Below are positions 10,097 through 15,972 of a stretch of 17,914 bases of DNA, in pieces. A program made the translations under genes and the position numbers. This stretch comes from Bacteroidales bacterium GP2 (GTDB lineage: Bacteria; Bacteroidota; Bacteroidia; Bacteroidales; Muribaculaceae), in assembly GCA_001701115.1 (NCBI GenBank), contig DAAJ01000117.1:1-17914 (forward strand), in the 5' to 3' direction. How positions within the stretch are numbered: the stretch's first letter is position 1; each line of letters starts with the position of its first letter. The notes below the pieces were generated by a model, which searched no databases, was not told the origin of the DNA, and worked only from the letters and a program-made list of their open reading frames with translations.

Positions 10097-10143
10097 AAAG
10101 AGACTGCCTGACAACACAATCACAGTCAGGGAGTCTCTTTTTC
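10097..10143 (+). terminator. Terminator of the gltBD transcript, overlapping the convergent gene
   Basis: A 16-bp stem with one mismatch (10097-10112 with 10125-10140, AAAGAGACTGCCTGAC / GTCAGGGAGTCTCTTT) is followed by further Ts, giving a classic intrinsic terminator about 45 bases after the gltD stop. The stop codon and last six codons of the minus-strand VanW gene lie inside the 3' arm. The stem may therefore also end that transcript, although its T-run on that strand is poorer. Confidence 0.88.
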
Positions 10144-10965
10144 AATACTTGATATTACGAGATGTGAGGTGTCATACATCACTTTTGCATGGTTTCTCCG
10201 TATTATCTCGCTTGCAATATATTCCCCCGTCCGCTTGTCAATAATATCACGGTAGACAATGCCGTTGCGGTACACTATTCCATCCTCCCGTGAAAAGAAC
10301 TCATTTTCCGCATGGATGTGGTATGACTTATCCTGTGGCATATCCGCCCTAAGTTCACCCCGGAGGTATTCGCCGTCCGACCAAACTAAAATCTGGTAAG
10401 TCCTGCCAGTATCATTCAAAAACCGGTAATCCAGATAATTATATACTATGCTTGTGCCGGTGCCGAATGGAATCTGCCTATTGAAATCGGGGAAAAGGTC
10501 AAAACCGTCGTGGTGATGATGCTCAACAATGACAAGACCGGAATGAAGCACCATCCAATGTATCAGGTTCGTAAACTGGCACATACCGCCTCCGGTTCCC
10601 CTTGACGGACTTCCGTTTGAAATAGTCAGCCCCTCTTTATAGCCCCTTTTAGCCGAATCCGCGCCAACCAGCTTCCAGAAAGAGAATGTTTCGCGAGGAC
10701 GGATAATAATACCATTCACCTTAGGAGCTGCGAGTGACAGGTTTACAGCCTTGTTTTCCTGCAACTCCATATCGACATTGCCTAATTTACGCCGGATAAG
10801 CGAATTATGGCTGTAAATAAGCACCGGGAGAGGTGACTGGGATTTGTCACGCGAAAACTTTGCGCCGCTGAAAAAGTCTTTCATTTTCCTTGCCGCGATA
10901 CATTTCTGCCTGGAAATCCTGTACGTCCACGGAGAAATCTCACAAAACAGCTTCCGCCTCTTCAT
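10126..10965 (-). CDS. VanW-family protein, function unknown
   Basis: The 279-aa protein is a stand-alone VanW-like domain, close in length to the VanW of enterococcal vanB clusters (about 275 aa). The family core is clear: IRPRETFSFWKLVG (about 88-101), a GYKEGL segment, and the signature GTGGGMCQFTNLIHW (about 122-136), followed by a His-rich stretch EHHHHDGFD and a beta-rich C-terminus. No signal peptide or membrane segment is evident, so it is probably cytoplasmic. The biochemical role of VanW is not known. No van ligase, dehydrogenase or sensor genes are nearby, so there is no support for glycopeptide resistance. It converges on gltD, with which it shares terminator DNA, and has its own candidate promoter at 11001-11032. 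Family call secure, function open. Confidence 0.88.
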   Translation of the reverse strand: MKRRKLFCEISPWTYRISRQKCIAARKMKDFFSGAKFSRDKSQSPLPVLIYSHNSLIRRKLGNVDMELQENKAVNLSLAAPKVNGIIIRPRETFSFWKLVGADSAKRGYKEGLTISNGSPSRGTGGGMCQFTNLIHWMVLHSGLVIVEHHHHDGFDLFPDFNRQIPFGTGTSIVYNYLDYRFLNDTGRTYQILVWSDGEYLRGELRADMPQDKSYHIHAENEFFSREDGIVYRNGIVYRDIIDKRTGEYIASEIIRRNHAKVMYDTSHLVISSIEKETP

Positions 10966-11000
10966 GACACCAGCTTATTTTTCATCAGATGCGAAGTTAA

Positions 11001-11032
11001 CAATAAATACCGGGTATTTCAATAACCCTCAA
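11001..11032 (-). promoter_or_regulatory. Candidate promoter of the VanW-family gene
   Basis: On the minus strand a TTG (11030-11032) is followed after 20 bases by TATTTATTG (11001-11009). This resembles the Bacteroidota -33/-7 arrangement TTTG-N19-21-TAnnTTTG, although the -7 box is imperfect. It lies 35 bases upstream of the ATG. Inferred from pattern only. Confidence 0.4.
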
Positions 11033-11060
11033 CTTATTATCCATTTACCACAGATAATCC

Positions 11061-11096
11061 AAGAAAAAAACTCCGGGATGAAGTGTCCCGGAGTTT
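11061..11096 (-). terminator. Intrinsic terminator of glgB
   Basis: A perfect 11-bp stem (11068-11078 with 11086-11096, AAACTCCGGGA / TCCCGGAGTTT) with a 7-nt loop is followed on the minus strand by a run of seven Ts. It lies 22 bases after the glgB stop codon and separates glgB from the VanW gene. Confidence 0.92.
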
Positions 11097-11118
11097 CAGC
11101 TTCTTTATTGCCGCCCGG

Positions 11119-13320
11119 TTATTTCTTTGCGGCTTTTTTGGGTGCAGCAGGTTTCTTTTCTGCTGTTTTCTTTGGTGACGCGGCTTTCTTTGGAGCGGCT
11201 TCTTTTTTCGTTGCGGCAGCGGCATTTTTGGTTGTTACCGCTTTTTTAGCAGTTGCCTTCTTAGCCGGAGCGCTCTTTGCCGCGGGTCTGCCGGGCATAT
11301 CGGGACGGCGACGGAGAACTTGCGCCGAGCGTGCGGGCAGGTACAGGCGGAGCCATTCAACCCCGTGGGGTGAATACAGTTTGTCCGGCTTGGTGAAGTG
11401 GGTCACTGTTTCGTCAATGTTGCCATAGCCGCCAAATACAGGATTGTCGGTAGAGAGCACCACATCATACTGCCCGGGAGGGGTGAGGATTCCGTAGCCG
11501 TCGAATGACTTGAATGGGTTGAAGTTGAAGACGAACACGAGGTCGCCGCGCTTGTATGCAAGCACCTGGTCGTCATCTTTCTCCCAAAGTTTTTCAACCG
11601 GAAGCGCCTGGAAGTTGTAGACTCCGCTGATGAGGTGAATCATGGCGTTGTCAAAGTCGTTGAGGTAGACATATTTCAGCTCTTTCCTGTCAACAAGGTC
11701 CCATTGGCGGCGGGCATATTTATATGACCAGCCATTGCCTTCGCGGGGGAAGTCAATCCACTCGGGATGACCGAACTCGTTGCCCATGAAATTGAGGTAA
11801 CCGCCATTGATTGTGGATGCGGTGACAAGGCGTATCATTTTGTGGAGCGCAATGCCGCGCGCCACCACCATATTGTCATCATCCTTCATCATGTGCCAGT
11901 ACATCTGGTCGTCAATAAGGCGGAAAATCACGGTTTTGTCGCCTACAAGCGCCTGGTCGTGGCTCTCCACGTAGGAAATAGTCTTTTCATCAGCGCGGCG
12001 GTTAGTCAACTCCCAGAAAATTGAGGTAGGATGCCAGTCCTCATCCTTTTTCTCTTTCAGGGTCTTAATCCAGTAGTCTGGAATACCCATAGCCATGCGG
12101 TAGTCAAAACCTATTCCGCCGTCTTTCACCGGTATAGCGAGCCCGGGCATGCCGCTCATCTCCTCGGCAATGGTAATCGCGTTGTGGTTTACGTCGTGTA
12201 TGAGCTTGTTTGCGAGGGTGAGGTATGTAATGGCGTTGGTGTCCTGCCCGCCGTTGTAATAATCGTCATAGCTGCCGAATGATTCCCCAAGACCGTGGCT
12301 GAAGTAGAGCATGGAGGTTACGCCGTCGAAGCGGAATCCGTCGAAACGGAACTCCTCAAGCCAGTACTTGCAGTTGGAAAGGAGGAAATGGAGCACTTCA
12401 TTCTTGCCGTAGTCGAAGCAGAGGGAATCCCATGCCGGATGCTCGCGGCGCTCGTCACCGTAGAAGTACAGGTCCGGCGAGCCATCAAGGCGCCCGAGAC
12501 CTTCAACCTCATTCTTCACTGCGTGGCTGTGGACAATATCCATAATCACCGCGATACCCAGCTCGTGGGCGCGGTCGATAAGCGACTTCAGCTCCTCGGG
12601 TGTGCCGAAACGGCTTGATGGAGCGTAGAAGCTTGACACATGGTAGCCGAAAGAGCCATAGTAAGGGTGCTCCTGGATAGCCATTATCTGAATAGCATTG
12701 TAGCCGTCGGCATGGATGCGCGGCATCACCAGGTCGCGGAATTCAACATAGGTGCCAACCCCTTCACGCTCCTGAGCCATGCCTATGTGGCACTCATATA
12801 TAAGGAGTGGCTTTGTATCGGGCTTGAACCTCTTCACTTTCCAGCGGTAGGGCTCCGGCGACCACACCTGAGCCGAGAAAAGATGGGTGTTTTCATCCTG
12901 CACAACCCTGGTTGCATACGCGGGAATCCTCTCCCCTTCTCCACCTTTCCAACGGACAATCATTTTGTAGTACTGACCGTGGTGCAGTGCCTCGGCGGGC
13001 AACTTCAGCTCCCAGACTCCGTTATCGGGAAGGCGGGTCAAAGTGTACCGCACCTGCTCCTTCCAGTCGCTGAAATCACCGATAAGGGTGACTTCCGTAG
13101 CATTGGGCGCCCATTCACGGAACACCCAGCCTCCATCTTCCGTGCGGTGAAGACCGAAATAATTATGTGCGTTAGCGAAATCGTCAAGCGAACCGGACTC
13201 TCCGGTAAGCTCAGCCTCTTTCTTTACCGCGTCCTCGTAGCGACCCAAAATTGCAGGTGCAAACGGCGCGAGCCACGGGTCATTCTTGATAAGATTCAGA
13301 GTTTTCTTTGTCTTAGGCAT
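11119..13320 (-). CDS. glgB: 1,4-alpha-glucan (glycogen) branching enzyme, GH13, with Lys/Ala-rich tail
   Basis: The enzyme cuts alpha-1,4-glucan chains and reattaches them by alpha-1,6 links, introducing branches in glycogen. Residues about 55-155 form the N-terminal beta-sandwich (CBM48-like; FGLHRTEDGGWVFREWAPNA). The GH13 barrel follows with motif I VIMDIVHSHAVKN, nucleophile D332 in GFRFDGVTS, general acid E386 in IAEEMSGMPG, and H454/D455 in YVESHDQALVGDKT. The wording of these motifs is closer to the eukaryotic-like GH13_8 branching enzymes than to E. coli GlgB. The start MPKTKKTLNLIKND is well placed. The last 55 residues (679-733) are 18 Lys and 20 Ala with Pro/Thr/Ser, beyond the enzyme fold, encoded by 11122-11286. 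It is a single-gene unit with a -7 box upstream and a terminator downstream. Confidence 0.95.
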   Translation of the reverse strand: MPKTKKTLNLIKNDPWLAPFAPAILGRYEDAVKKEAELTGESGSLDDFANAHNYFGLHRTEDGGWVFREWAPNATEVTLIGDFSDWKEQVRYTLTRLPDNGVWELKLPAEALHHGQYYKMIVRWKGGEGERIPAYATRVVQDENTHLFSAQVWSPEPYRWKVKRFKPDTKPLLIYECHIGMAQEREGVGTYVEFRDLVMPRIHADGYNAIQIMAIQEHPYYGSFGYHVSSFYAPSSRFGTPEELKSLIDRAHELGIAVIMDIVHSHAVKNEVEGLGRLDGSPDLYFYGDERREHPAWDSLCFDYGKNEVLHFLLSNCKYWLEEFRFDGFRFDGVTSMLYFSHGLGESFGSYDDYYNGGQDTNAITYLTLANKLIHDVNHNAITIAEEMSGMPGLAIPVKDGGIGFDYRMAMGIPDYWIKTLKEKKDEDWHPTSIFWELTNRRADEKTISYVESHDQALVGDKTVIFRLIDDQMYWHMMKDDDNMVVARGIALHKMIRLVTASTINGGYLNFMGNEFGHPEWIDFPREGNGWSYKYARRQWDLVDRKELKYVYLNDFDNAMIHLISGVYNFQALPVEKLWEKDDDQVLAYKRGDLVFVFNFNPFKSFDGYGILTPPGQYDVVLSTDNPVFGGYGNIDETVTHFTKPDKLYSPHGVEWLRLYLPARSAQVLRRRPDMPGRPAAKSAPAKKATAKKAVTTKNAAAATKKEAAPKKAASPKKTAEKKPAAPKKAAKK

Positions 13321-13377
13321 AGTAAGGCAATGGTTATGATGTTATTCTGGGGCAACCGCCACCGGCTGCCATTTCCG

Positions 13378-13385
13378 CAAATTTA
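13378..13385 (-). promoter_or_regulatory. -7 box of the glgB promoter
   Basis: The minus strand reads TAAATTTG, an exact match to the Bacteroidota -7 consensus TAnnTTTG, 57 bases upstream of the glgB ATG. No good TTG was seen at the expected -33 spacing, so this rests on the -7 box and position. Confidence 0.5.
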
Positions 13386-13447
13386 TCGAAAAAATTTGAG
13401 CTTGGCGCACTTTAACACCGAAAATAAATAAAATACTCCCCAATCAG

Positions 13448-13478
13448 TTGCAGCACACCCAAACAATTACTACCTTTG
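13448..13478 (+). promoter_or_regulatory. Promoter of tRNA-Leu
   Basis: TTG at 13448-13450 and TACCTTTG at 13471-13478 are 20 bases apart, matching the Bacteroidota -33/-7 consensus. The mature tRNA begins 17 bases after the -7 box, leaving a short 5' leader. Confidence 0.75.
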
Positions 13479-13495
13479 CATCACCGAACCATAAT

Positions 13496-13577
13496 GCCCG
13501 GATGGCGGAATCGGTAGACGCGCCGGTCTCAAACACCGGTGGGGCGACCCATCCCGGTTCGATCCCGGGTCCGGGTA
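13496..13577 (+). tRNA. tRNA-Leu (anticodon CAA)
   Basis: A complete class II cloverleaf can be drawn. The acceptor stem is GCCCGGA / TCCGGGT (13496-13502 with 13570-13576, one G-T pair) with discriminator A at 13577. The anticodon arm is CCGGT-CTCAAAC-ACCGG with anticodon CAA, reading UUG. A long variable arm of the leucine type follows, and the T arm is CCCGG-TTCGATC-CCGGG. The 3' CCA is not encoded; CTG follows. It has its own promoter and terminator, so it is a single-gene unit. Confidence 0.96.
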
Positions 13578-13580
13578 CTG

Positions 13581-13622
13581 AATTGGGGATTCTCATCGCG
13601 AGAGTCCCCAATTTTCTTTTTA
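13581..13622 (+). terminator. Terminator of tRNA-Leu
   Basis: A 14-bp stem with one mispaired position (13581-13594 with 13600-13613, AATTGGGGATTCTC / GAGAGTCCCCAATT) and a 5-nt loop is followed by TTCTTTTT. It begins three bases after the tRNA. Confidence 0.9.
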
Positions 13623-13766
13623 CTTCCCCGTAACTCTTTGTCATGCCCGCAGATAGCCGATAATGCCCGGCTGCCGGGATGGATGAGTTGCGGTTACCTG
13701 TAAATTCTACTTTTCCAGCTTTTACAATATTAAACTCCTAAGGAGCTTACTTTCACAGAAAATAGC

Positions 13767-13774
13767 TATCTTTG
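13767..13774 (+). promoter_or_regulatory. -7 box of the structured RNA
   Basis: TATCTTTG matches the TAnnTTTG consensus exactly. No TTG lies at the expected -33 position; only TT is present near 13746. An odd palindrome CTCCT-A-AGGAG (13735-13745) sits where the -33 region would be and could be a regulator site, though that is speculation. Transcription would begin near 13780. Confidence 0.6.
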
Positions 13775-13780
13775 CTCCTG

Positions 13781-14022
13781 CAAACCCACTACGGGTCTGC
13801 AGACATATCAAGAAAGCGATTTTCGCATCGTTCCATCGCTGAAACCTAGGAAATTTCAATGAAATACGGAATGGTAGTGAAAGTACGCTCTCTTTTGGCT
13901 TGTATCGTCATAAATCCGTGATATACAGTCAAGAGTGGGGTTTGCTATCACTTGTTCGTATTTCATGGGAATCCTAGGCCCACAGCGATGAGCAAGTGAG
14001 AATGTGGCTCCACTTTCTTTTT
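13781..14022 (+). ncRNA. Structured small RNA, possibly 6S-like or Bacteroidales-1-type
   Basis: No credible reading frame covers this region, but it is bounded by a TATCTTTG box and a hairpin plus T-run (AAGTGAG / CTcCACTT then TCTTTTT, 13994-14022). Nested helices form one rod: 13834-13841 with 13983-13990 (CATCGCTG/CAGCGATG), 13845-13850 with 13973-13978 (CCTAGG both), 13853-13857 with 13968-13972, 13859-13868 with 13957-13966 (10 bp perfect), 13876-13880 with 13948-13952, 13890-13894 with 13931-13935, 13897-13900 with 13927-13930, and an apical stem 13902-13910 with 13919-13926. A large internal loop (13881-13889 / 13936-13947) sits in the middle, as in 6S RNA. I see no tmRNA or RNase P signatures. 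That it is a structured RNA is well supported; the family is inference. Confidence 0.7.
13994..14022 (+). terminator. Terminator of the structured RNA
   Basis: A stem AAGTGAG / CTcCACTT with one bulged C and a 7-nt loop is followed directly by TCTTTTT. It lies just after the closing helix of the RNA rod. The stem is short, so some read-through into the outer-membrane protein gene 65 bases downstream is plausible. Confidence 0.6.
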
Positions 14023-14086
14023 ATGCCTCCTTAATCAATCACTATCAAACCGCATCGCAGAGCCATAGATGCAACAGAAAAACAAA

Positions 14087-14644
14087 ATGAAAAAACTTTT
14101 CATTTCAATGTGCATAGCTCTTATGGGGTTATGCGCATCAGCCCAAGAAAAAGGCGACATGGCTGTAGGGCTGAATCTCGGAGCTGCACCATGCCTTGAA
14201 AGTGGTATCAACGTGACTAACTTCGGTATTGGTGCAAAGTTCCAATACAATGTAACCAACCCTATACGTCTTGAAGCAGATGTGGACTATTGGCTCAAGA
14301 ACAAAGGAATGGATGTGTTTGACGTAACAGCAAACGTCCACTACCTATTCAATGTAGGCTGCAAGCTAAAAGTCTATCCTCTTGTAGGTATCGGCTATGC
14401 TCACCTTGGAGGAAGCATAGGAAGCTTTGATTTCGATGAGGATGATTTTAAGGACTTATGGAGCCGTTCATCAGACCTTGACATGGATGGAGGTTCTTCT
14501 GCAAGTAAATTCCTATTCAATGTAGGCGCAGGTATCGAATGTCCTCTCACTGATAAATTGGCTGTAGGTGCTGAAATCAAATATCAGTACATAAAAGACT
14601 TCAGCCGCCTTCCTATCAATGTGGGTATAACATATAAGTTCTAA
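14087..14644 (+). CDS. Small outer-membrane beta-barrel protein
   Basis: From the ATG at 14087 the product is 185 aa, with a clean signal peptide MKKLFISMCIALMGLCASA cut before QEKGD. An in-frame ATG at 14069 would add MQQKNK in front of the signal and is less likely. The mature part is made of alternating amphipathic strands with turns (KFQYNVTNPIRLEADVDYW, KVYPLVGIGYAHL, AVGAEIKYQY) and ends in INVGITYKF; a C-terminal Phe is the usual barrel assembly signal. This fits an eight-stranded OmpW/OmpA-barrel-like porin family protein. A very acidic segment (about 120-145, with FDFDEDDF and DLDMDGGSS) is probably an external loop. The function is unknown. A lipoprotein gene follows after 5 bases, so the two are probably co-transcribed. 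Confidence 0.82.
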   Translation: MKKLFISMCIALMGLCASAQEKGDMAVGLNLGAAPCLESGINVTNFGIGAKFQYNVTNPIRLEADVDYWLKNKGMDVFDVTANVHYLFNVGCKLKVYPLVGIGYAHLGGSIGSFDFDEDDFKDLWSRSSDLDMDGGSSASKFLFNVGAGIECPLTDKLAVGAEIKYQYIKDFSRLPINVGITYKF

Positions 14645-14649
14645 CCGCC

Positions 14650-15348
14650 ATGGCAAAGTATCTTAAACTTTTCATGGTGGCTCTCTTTGCCACTTTAACG
14701 GTTTCACTCACTTCTTGTGGGGACGATGAACCATCACAGGGTAAAGAAGATAAGGACTATACACTCAAAATCAATGATGTAACCTACTATTATGGTTGTG
14801 ACTACTTATGGGCAGGAATGAGTGGAATGGAGATGACAGAACTATGGTCTCATTTTTCTACAGGAACTGTCAACTCCCAAAAAGTTATAAGTTTGACACT
14901 CTCAGCCCAAAATATTCCTATCAAAATGTTTGATGAGGATGGGGAAGCTGTAGTAAATCAGGGGGCATCAAAAATGGTTCGTTTATTCCTTGATTTGTCC
15001 TACTTTGATCCACAAACAACTAAAAAAGGAACTGAACTTTCAATATACTGTTTTAGCCCAAATACTGATCGTTGGGAATATTCACAGAATAACGAACTAT
15101 GGATAGAGAATCCACAAACAGATTCCCGTGAATTCAATGGTGGTATTAATTCAACAACAGAAGGAACAGTGAAATTTGTTTCTTTTCAAAAAGATGCAAA
15201 TGAAGGAATGTCGGACTATCTAACACTCGAGTTTAATAATTTAACATTCTATAAAAAAGGAGCAGTGCAAAATAACGGCTTTACACCTCTTGACAAATCT
15301 GTTAAATATGTTATTAGTGGTACCGTTATTTTTGATTCAAGCATATAA
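14650..15348 (+). CDS. Putative surface lipoprotein
   Basis: The 232-aa product begins with a lipoprotein signal peptide ending in the lipobox SLTSC (Cys23). The next residues, GDDE, resemble the acidic lipoprotein export signal that sends Bacteroidota lipoproteins to the cell surface. The mature region is beta-rich, with YYYGCDYLWAGM near the start and a hydrophobic final strand VKYVISGTVIFDS. I recognise no family with confidence. The start lies 5 bases after the outer-membrane barrel gene, which argues for translation from one message and for a joint envelope function. A terminator follows at 15428. Confidence 0.78.
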   Translation: MAKYLKLFMVALFATLTVSLTSCGDDEPSQGKEDKDYTLKINDVTYYYGCDYLWAGMSGMEMTELWSHFSTGTVNSQKVISLTLSAQNIPIKMFDEDGEAVVNQGASKMVRLFLDLSYFDPQTTKKGTELSIYCFSPNTDRWEYSQNNELWIENPQTDSREFNGGINSTTEGTVKFVSFQKDANEGMSDYLTLEFNNLTFYKKGAVQNNGFTPLDKSVKYVISGTVIFDSSI

Positions 15349-15427
15349 CAATCACTTCTGTACATAAGTGAATATTATCAAAATCGTATAATAGACTGAT
15401 ATACTATTATATAACACACACTTGAAG

Positions 15428-15463
15428 GTCGTTGAGGTTGTAAAAGGCTTCAACGGCTTTCAT
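15428..15463 (+). terminator. Terminator after the lipoprotein gene (repeat module copy 1)
   Basis: A 10-bp stem including two G-T pairs (15428-15437 with 15448-15457, GTCGTTGAGG / CTTCAACGGC) with a 10-nt loop is followed by TTTCATT. Both arms and the preceding CACAC recur almost unchanged at 17740-17791, where the T-run is longer. Confidence 0.65.
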
Positions 15464-15501
15464 TAAACATTCACTACAAAAGATAATATAACTTTATAAA
15501 A

Positions 15502-15963
15502 ATGAAGACATTAAACACCATCTATGTTTTGGGACTATTATTTTTTGCCCTTGTGTCTTGTGACAAGAATAGCGATGAGATAGATCCTGATGTATCCCCT
15601 ACAGTTGAAGTTAAAGAGGAAATATTATTCGGCACTTGGAAACTTGAACGTGAAGACAACGGGATATTCGTCACTACGTCATTTAACCTTAGGAGTGATT
15701 ACACTTGCACCTATACTCAGACAATCAGCAGTGATAAATATTATGAGGACATAACAGAAGAAGACTACAAAATAGAACTGAATGGCAAGTGGTCGTGTGA
15801 TAAAAAATCTGCAATTATAAGCTTTGAATTAAAAGATATTGAAGGTAACGGCACTTTTACCCTTAAAGCCAATTTTATTAAATCTTCCTCATCAAGCATA
15901 ATTAATTCCTTCAAAATCACTGATGGATATTCTGCTAATGATGATTTTTGTTTCACAAAATAA
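15502..15963 (+). CDS. Lipocalin-like lipoprotein, possible protease inhibitor
   Basis: The 153-aa product has a signal peptide with lipobox ALVSC (Cys20), then DKNSDE, an acidic stretch compatible with surface export. From about residue 43 the pattern LFGTWKLER followed by short beta strands (TSFNLRSDYTCTYTQ, LNGKWSCDKKSAIISFEL) fits the lipocalin-like domain common in Bacteroidota lipoproteins. The C10 protease gene starts only 9 bases downstream. In Bacteroides, C10 protease genes are known to sit beside small lipoprotein inhibitors, and staphostatins are also small beta-barrels. A guardian role for this protein is therefore an attractive inference, without direct motif evidence. It could equally be an unrelated envelope protein. 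Confidence 0.75.
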   Translation: MKTLNTIYVLGLLFFALVSCDKNSDEIDPDVSPTVEVKEEILFGTWKLEREDNGIFVTTSFNLRSDYTCTYTQTISSDKYYEDITEEDYKIELNGKWSCDKKSAIISFELKDIEGNGTFTLKANFIKSSSSSIINSFKITDGYSANDDFCFTK

Positions 15964-15972
15964 ATACTACTT

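Noticed and set aside
10126..10965. Reading the VanW-family gene as vancomycin resistance
   Set aside because: VanW alone does not confer resistance, and no vanHAX/vanB-type or regulator genes are in the window.
10844..11428. 194-codon plus-strand frame with a hydrophobic Ala/Phe-rich segment that resembles a membrane protein
   Set aside because: The hydrophobic stretch is the reverse complement of the Lys/Ala tail of GlgB (AAG codons become CTT), and the frame also crosses a terminator.
12640..13431. 263-codon plus-strand open frame opposite glgB
   Set aside because: It is antisense to the conserved N-terminal and catalytic parts of GlgB, with no recognisable family features.
13448..13644. 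Short open frames on both strands over the tRNA-Leu
   Set aside because: The sequence is a complete tRNA with promoter and terminator; the frames are incidental.
13781..14022. tmRNA or RNase P RNA as the identity of the structured RNA
   Set aside because: There is no tRNA-like 3' end with a T-arm and no tag frame for tmRNA; the conserved RNase P core sequences were not found, and the 5' and 3' ends do not pair as P1 would require.
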